Source: Saposhnikovia divaricata (taxonomy: Eukaryota; Streptophyta; Magnoliopsida; Apiales; Apiaceae). Taken from it: DNA of 64,000 nt. Below the pieces are notes generated by a model. That model had not been told where the DNA came from. It ran no database searches and saw only the letters and a program-made list of their open reading frames with translations. Position numbers and translations under genes: made by a program. The stretch's first letter is position 1. Every line of letters begins with the position of its first letter. This document shows positions 58,364 through 64,000 of the stretch, one piece after another. The stretch is from assembly GCA_036435485.1 (NCBI GenBank), contig CM071598.1, positions 43,600,501 through 43,664,500 on the forward strand, given 5' to 3'.

Positions 58364-58748
58364 TCCCCTTCTAGAGAGAATTTATTACATGGAGAATATG
58401 AGAGAATCACTTAAAATGTATTAAAATTGTCCTTTATATAAGGCCCCTGGCGGGGCCCTTTTACAAAAAAATCTTATAATTCTATCCTCTATCCATTTAT
58501 CAAAAAATAAAAAAAAATTTAATTTTTTTTTAAAAAATTAAAAAAACTGTTGCCATGTCATCATTTTAAAAAAAAAATTTAAAACTATTTTTTTTTTGTA
58601 ATTTTTTTTTTATAAATAGATAGAGGGTAGAATTATAAGACTTTTTTGTGAAGGTGCCCCTGGCGGGGCCCTAAGAAATAAATGGAAATAAATGGTTTAG
58701 ATTGATTCTCTCATATTCTCTATACAAGGAGGTACTCTCTAGAATAAT

Positions 58749-58751
<3 letters not shown>
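58361..58751. mobile_element. Group D (TA)n-flanked foldback MITE
   Basis: The ends carry GAGAATC-type words (GGAGAATATGAGAGAATC at the left; GATTCTCTCATATTCTC at the right). GC boxes lie in both arms in true inverted orientation (58442-58457 and 58656-58670). The inner arms ACAAAAAAATCTTATAATTC and TAGAATTATAAGA pair. The centre is poly-A/T around GCCATGTCATC. Long TA repeats flank it. Confidence 0.75.
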
Positions 58752-58794
<43 letters not shown>

Positions 58795-58796
<2 letters not shown>

Positions 58797-59139
58797 CCTT
58801 TGCTCCATACAGAACACTCTTATATAACAAACAACAAAGAACACCTTAGTCAATTTGATCCTTTGGCCCCGCCAGGGGCACCCAATATAAAAAGTTGTTA
58901 TTTTTTTACCCTCTATCAAGTCTGAAAAAAAAATTGAAAATTACTGTTCACTGATGACGTCACTGATGACGTCATCAATGAACAGTAAATTTTAAAAAAA
59001 AAAAATTTTGCTGGTTTGCTAGAGGGTAAAAAAATAACAACTTTTTGTATTGGGTGCTATGACGGAACTCTTAAATTATATTAGATATGAGGTGTTCTTT
59101 ATTGTTTGTTATATAAGGTGATTGCTATGGAGTGTAACT
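58795..59139 (+). mobile_element. Group A foldback MITE, copy A7
   Basis: Starts GGCCTTTGCTCCATACAGAA and ends TATGGAGTGTAACT. The GC box is at 58865-58879. The centre is CACTGATGACGTCACTGATG. TA repeat on the left; CT then TA repeat on the right. Confidence 0.8.
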
Positions 59140-59143
59140 CTCG

Positions 59144-59182
<39 letters not shown>

Positions 59183-59650
59183 CATTTCAAAAAAGAGGTT
59201 GAAAGTGACAACTGAAAAATGGAACTTTCTTATGCAACCACATGCAATTGAATTTCTGATTGCAAGTTCCATTTTTCAGTTGTACATTTTCAAAAAAGAG
59301 GTCGAAAATGACAACCGAAAACTGGAACTTGAACTTCCAGTTTTCAGTTTTCGGTTGCATATAAAGTTGCATTCAGTTGAATGTGGTTGCATTCAGTTGA
59401 ATATGGTCACTGGCGGGGCCTTGCAACCCAAATCCACCAAAATCACCCCACCATAAAAAAAAATGTAAAACAAGTTGCATATGCAACCACATATGCAACT
59501 CAATACAAAAGATAGTATTTTTGAAAATAAAACTTAAAAGATAGTATTTTTTAAAATAAAATTTAAAAGATAGAATTTTTGTAAATAACTTTTAAAGTGG
59601 TAGTATTTTTGAAAATAGTTTCAAAAAGATAGTATATGGGGTAATTTCCC
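59183..59650 (+). mobile_element. Group E element, right arm with internal duplication
   Basis: CAAAAAAGAGGT(T/C)GAAA occurs twice (about 59188 and 59290), each followed by a GACAACYGAAAA segment. It continues with GCATTCAGTTGAATGTGG duplicated and a truncated GC box CTGGCGGGGCC (59410-59420). It is the inverted partner of 58040-58325. Confidence 0.6.
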
Positions 59651-60290
59651 TATTCTTTAGGCTCTATCTTATATTCTGACAATCATATTTGAAAAGATAT
59701 CTCTTAACTTATTAATTATATAAATATTAGAAAATAATATGTCATTTGAGATATTAAAACTTTTAACCCATATTCATTTTTGTGAATTTCTAAATATTAA
59801 ATTTAAATATGTGTATCGAATTGTTAACTTTTGTAATACTTGCATAAAAATTTTTTTACATTTGTTTCAAAAAAAAAATTCTTACATTTATTACATATTT
59901 AATATTATTTGTGTATTGAACTTTTCTTGAATTTTAATCTATATCTATCTATATTATATCTATATATAAAGTAAGATCTCAGCTGGCTGACGTGGCAGCC
60001 CCCCAGCATTGTTCCAGCTAATTTTTCTATTTTTTGAGCTCCTAGGCTATTTCATCCCGCAATACCCACTGTCGATAATAGAACGGCCGTTGCTAGCTGA
60101 ATACCAAGAGACCATCTTTAAAATCCGTTATAGTCTCTACACCTTCTGATAGTCTCTACACATTCTGAAACGATCACTCACTTGTGGTCTTCTTACCTTC
60201 GGAAACTGATCTGCTCAGATCAATATATAAACAGTCTTGATGATCAAACCAGTTGTCGCAAAATGGTTTAGCTACCTCTCTTTTTTACCC
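59651..60290. other. Intergenic DNA, no feature assigned
   Basis: AT-rich to about 59960. A mixed-composition segment then starts at TCTATATATAAAGTAAGATC and includes two TAGTCTCTACACCTTCTG-like words (60135-60165). No gene is seen. Confidence 0.3.
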
Positions 60291-60299
60291 TTCCTTTTG

Positions 60300-60801
60300 A
60301 ATTAGAGTTCATGTCTTAATTTAATGCGGGTAAATTCGACCGTTTTTGGTCAAATTTAATATTTGACCAAATTCGGTCACATTTATAAATTCGAAATTCA
60401 AACTACATTTGGAAATTTTTTTGGGCGGCAAATTTCCTGCTCCCCACTAAATTCGACCACATTTGGTCGAATTTAGCACGTCCCAAAATATTTTGGGCGG
60501 GACTTTTCCCCCTTTTTTTGGCAGGTGCTTAATTCGATCGAACAGAAATAACAGTCGAATTTGGTAGCTAAATTTGACCGCCTAATTTCGATCGGTTTTA
60601 ATTTCGACAGAAAACGGTCGAATTCGGTCGACCGAATACGTCGAATTTAATGTTAATTTCGACCGTTCAATTTCGACCGTTTTGATTTCGATCGAAAAAG
60701 GTCAAATTTAGCCGAGACGAATTCGGTCGACCGATAATACGGTCGAATTTAACCGCGATCAAATTTATTTGGCCATATTTAGCCTTGTTTTCTTGTTGTG
60801 A
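60300..60801 (-). mobile_element. CACTA-like transposon end with AATTCGACCG subterminal repeats
   Basis: Many copies of AATTCGACCG, TTTGGTCGAATT and TTTCGACC in both orientations are followed at 60788-60801 by GTTTTCTTGTTGTG. That is the reverse complement of CACAACAAGAAAAC, a variant of the CACTACAAGAAAA terminus of plant CACTA elements. Subterminal arrays of short words are where CACTA transposase binds. No transposase coding is present. Confidence 0.55.
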
Positions 60802-60886
60802 CAACACCTTACAAATTAAATAAATTTTATAAATCATTATTTTATAAATATGGCCATCGTAATTGGCTAGATTTCTTGTAGTGGTG
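60802..60886 (-). mobile_element. Second CACTA-like terminus
   Basis: GGCTAGATTTCTTGTAGTG ends at 60886; its reverse complement is CACTACAAGAAATCTAGCC, a standard plant CACTA terminus. It lies 85 bp beyond the first end, so two elements or a nested pair meet here. Confidence 0.55.
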
Positions 60887-61260
60887 CCTATTGATAGTCA
60901 TATTAAAAAATCGAGTATCACTAGAGGCATTAATTAGACCTGATTTACTTAATGTTGAAAGAAATGAAATGTGTAGTCTTTACATGAAATGAAAATTGAA
61001 AATTTGAAGAAACTAAAAATAAATTAAGTAGCATACCATAGGCGAAAATAACACTTCTTCAAAAAAGGGAAAAAAAGACAGATAGAACATTTATCATGAA
61101 TATCCAATATATTTCATCCCAATATAACAAATTGTTAATTTTCAAATTTCAAGCTGCATTACATTTCACATTTAATTAAAACAAAACTTAAACCCTACAA
61201 CTACCACATTCCCAATCTCTAAACCCATCTCTCAATCAAAACTGCTCGGTCTGCCATATA
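60887..61260. other. Intergenic DNA up to the LTR
   Basis: No gene or repeat is recognised. The last bases before the LTR are CATATA, part of which may be the retrotransposon target duplication; its partner is outside the window. Confidence 0.3.
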
Positions 61261-62373
61261 TGTGACGCCCCCAAATCCACTACTTGTAGACTTAGGTCGC
61301 CACTTACCGTCAATACCTGTCTTATTCAAAAATACAATACAATGCATAATAAACATGAAGGTTTTATCGTACAACAGTAGTTCCATCCCACGAGTCCAAG
61401 CATCGACAAGTCTCAGAATTATTACAACATATAACTAGTACACTCGATATCAATACACACGTTGAAAGATATGCTAATAGTCTTCGATAGCGTCGTCGCC
61501 TCTGAGATAAGCACACTAGTCCAGCTCAGTGCTCTGGTGCATTTTCTCCTTTCCCTTGAAACGAGAGGTTTCGCCTTTTTCCGTCTTCACTGAAAAACAA
61601 TATTAACAACAAGAATGAGCAACTAGAAATACGTGAGCAATTCGTCAACTAAAAATATCTCTAAACCGATAATATAATATTTAAATATTTAAATAATAAT
61701 AATAATAAAATATTTCTCGAAAATCTCTACAATAATTAACGGAAAACAATTCCCGGATAAATAACTCTTCTACGAACTCAGGAATTAAATCTAGAAAATA
61801 TATAATATTTTTAATATCCGTAAATCCCACTTTATTTAATAATATTAACCTCTATTTATTCTCAAAACAAAATAATTCAACAATCCATTTTTATTAAATT
61901 TTAAATTCATAATAATTATTATTCTCACTAAATAATTTCTCTTCCATTTTTAATCTCGTATATAATTTAATAATAATCCGATCTTAGCCTCTAAATAATC
62001 TAGTCCGATCCGATTAATCAAAATAAACCGAAAACACAATTATAAACCTTTTAAAACAATACGGCTTTTTAATCCTATTTATTTACAATTATTCCTCTTT
62101 TTATCGACAAATTATTAAATCTCTAAATTATGTCCAAAATCACCAAATTATCTCTGTTTAATCAATTAAACCATTTTTATTTAATCTATTCATTTCTCAA
62201 AATTTTAAAAAAACACTCCAAATAATTAAATCCCAATTTTAACATCAACCATTCATTTTATCATTACGTTAATATTTTATTAATCTTATTCGCAACCGCG
62301 GCGCGTGGGGCCCATCCGCCACTGCCGCCGCTGACCGCCACCTCCCTTGTAATCTCTCTTCAATCTCTCTCGG

Positions 62374-62444
<71 letters not shown>

Positions 62445-63720
62445 TCTCCGTTCTCTCCCCCCCCTGTATCTCTCCTCTCACTCTCTGTACTTCCCTACTC
62501 CACGCCACCACCACCATCAATTGGTGGTGGCTGCTATGTCTAAACTCCACAACCAACAATCCCCTTTCCCTCTCTGTTCTCTCTGCGTTACCTCTCTCTT
62601 TTCTCTCCACCCTCCTCCATCTCTCCCTCCCCATCGAAAATCTCTCCCACTATCTCTCTCCGCCTCCCTTATCTCTCTTCCGCCTCTCCTCTACATCTCT
62701 CTGCCTCTCCCGTTCTTTCTTGAACCACCACCATCAATCTCTCAATCTCTACTCTGTCCTCTCCCCCTCTACCTCTCCCTTCGTCTTTATCTCTCTCTCT
62801 CTTCCCCGTTTTCTCCGGTGACAACAACACACACCATATCAACCCACAACAATCATTACCACAGCCTCCGATTCAAACCTCTCTCTCAATTCCTTCCCCT
62901 TCCGACTACCACACACACAACAACAACGCCACCATCACTTCCGATTCAATCAACCAACACCACCACCACATCGGTGGTGGTCGTATACAATCACAGCACC
63001 CACATACAACACAAAGAACTCAGACCATCGCCTACCGGAAATCAAGAAACGGAAAAGAATAAAAGAAAGTTTAACATAAAAACAATAATTACCTGATGTT
63101 GTACTCTATTTGTATATAATTATAGGGTCGGGTTTTGATATAGAAGAGGTAACCGTCGGTGTCTTTTGCAGGAGAAAAAGAAAGAAAATAACCACCTCTA
63201 TATGTGCTCTGTTTTGTACTATAAGTATGGTCGAGTGTATTGAAAAAGATAGGAGTAGGGGTTTTTAATTCCAAAGAGACAACACGCGGGGACTGAAAAG
63301 AAAAATAAAGTGCTGGAACATTTCGTGTTTGTAAAAAGAGTGTTGTGTTCTGTGTTTATTTGATTTAAAATGAATAAAACGTAGGGACAAAAGTCAAAAT
63401 ATATGGGCTAAGAAAAATAAGTCATGAAATGTGGGCTAAGCAAAATAATGATGTCTCCTCCTTTTTCGTTTTCCCCCAGTTGGCCAATTAAAACGAGACC
63501 TTAATTTTGCTTCCTAAAATAAATTCGACCTAGAAACAAAAATCATATTTTCCTAAATTTCCTAATTTTAATAAATACCAAATTAATTAATATAATACGA
63601 ATATATAAAATTTTAGAAATTTACAAAACGCGCTAATTAAAAATATACTAGTGCATCGCTCTTAAATAAAATTTATATATCGAGTAGGAAAGTTTTATTC
63701 GAAAATTCGCGGTTATTACA
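61261..63720 (-). mobile_element. 3' LTR of a Ty3/gypsy chromovirus
   Basis: On the minus strand the LTR begins TGTAATAACCGCGAATTTTC at 63720, right after a purine-rich AAGGGGGAAGA polypurine tract, and ends GGGGGCGTCACA at 61261. Length is about 2.46 kb, within the range for Tekay/Del-type chromoviruses. It contains a (CT)n tract of about 60 bp (62380-62440) and CT-rich low-complexity DNA to 62820. The 576-nt open frame at 62521-63096 is this low-complexity tract and is not a gene. The 5' LTR lies outside the window. Confidence 0.7.
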
Positions 63721-63758
63721 GTCTTCCCCCTTATAGGATTCCGTCCTCGGAATCAAAA

Positions 63759-64000
63759 TTACGCACTAAACAAATCAGGATATTTATTCCTCATTTCGCT
63801 TTCTAATTCCCACGTGGTTTCCTCAACCTGGTGGTTTCTCCAAAGTACCTTCACCAAATTTACTTTCTTAGTTCTTAACTCTTGCACTTTGAAATCTAGA
63901 ATCTGTACTGGCTTTTCTTCGTATGTCAAATCAGGACGTATTTCCACTGGTTCGTAGGTTATAACATGTCTGAAATCAGAGTGGTATTCCCTTAATGCAG
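63759..64000 (-). CDS. Ty3/gypsy polyprotein C-terminus with chromodomain (partial)
   Basis: Open from the window edge to the stop at 63759. The segment YEEKPVQILDFKVQELR followed by VKVLWRNHQVEETTWELE is the chromodomain that ends chromovirus integrases. It tethers integration to particular chromatin. The stop lies 38 bp before the LTR start at 63720, with the polypurine tract between, as expected. Confidence 0.9.
   Translation of the reverse strand, partial: ALREYHSDFRHVITYEPVEIRPDLTYEEKPVQILDFKVQELRTKKVNLVKVLWRNHQVEETTWELESEMRNKYPDLFSA

Noticed and set aside
62269..63096. Long open frames on both strands in the right part of the window
   Set aside because: They are translations of (CT)n and CT/CAC-rich low-complexity DNA inside the LTR, with no domain and repetitive Ser/Leu/Pro or Arg/Glu content.

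Overview
This window is AT-rich nuclear DNA of a eudicot plant. The evidence is two host genes with many GT-AG introns, both closely resembling conserved plant families, set in a dense bed of plant-type transposable elements: an endogenous caulimovirid, an L1-type LINE, Helitrons, MITEs, CACTA termini and a chromovirus LTR. The species cannot be named from the sequence.

Layout. 1-9560: endogenous pararetrovirus with florendovirus-like organisation. A short inverted fragment (1-557) lies head-to-head with a longer forward copy (558-9560). ORF1 (movement protein, coat protein, protease, reverse transcriptase, RNase H) is broken by frameshifts and a stop; downstream ORF2 (434 aa) is open. 9573-13270: five (TA)n-flanked foldback elements in a row. 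13718-25520, minus strand: an 11-exon gene for a 1,141-residue leucine-rich-repeat protein of the STK11IP/LIP1-like family; all exon phases close. It has an in-frame 30-residue tandem duplication near the C-terminus. 25521-29100: GA-rich leader, MITE-like repeat and Helitrons. 29104-38180: an inverted Helitron that received a 7.8-kb LINE (29818-37616) flanked by a 17-bp target duplication. 38181-48168: nested Helitrons of two families with more foldback elements. 48587-51722, plus strand: a 5-exon gene for a 332-residue Golgi nucleotide-sugar transporter very like Arabidopsis UDP-GALT1. 51940-61260: TE debris, including Helitrons, a Stowaway MITE, a kelch gene relic, nested foldback elements and CACTA ends. 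61261-64000: a 2.46-kb LTR and the chromodomain end of a Ty3/gypsy chromovirus on the minus strand, cut by the window edge.

Most unusual signal: a GC-rich near-palindrome, GGCCCCGCCAGGGGC or a close variant, occurs 17 times in this AT-rich DNA. Most copies lie inside foldback elements that sit in (TA)n tracts and share one chassis: a TATAGG start, a terminal word repeated about three times, the GC box, CAATACAAAAA or TTCACAAAAAA, an A/T arm, and a central TGATGACGTCATCA-like palindrome. The terminal word differs between groups (GAACACC, AGAAACT, ACAAACC, GAGAATC). Two longer members carry about 0.9-1.1 kb of non-MITE cargo. This looks like one modular, microsatellite-targeting superfamily whose mobilising enzyme is not visible here.

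The two host genes are about 23 kb apart, on opposite strands, with no sign of functional coupling.
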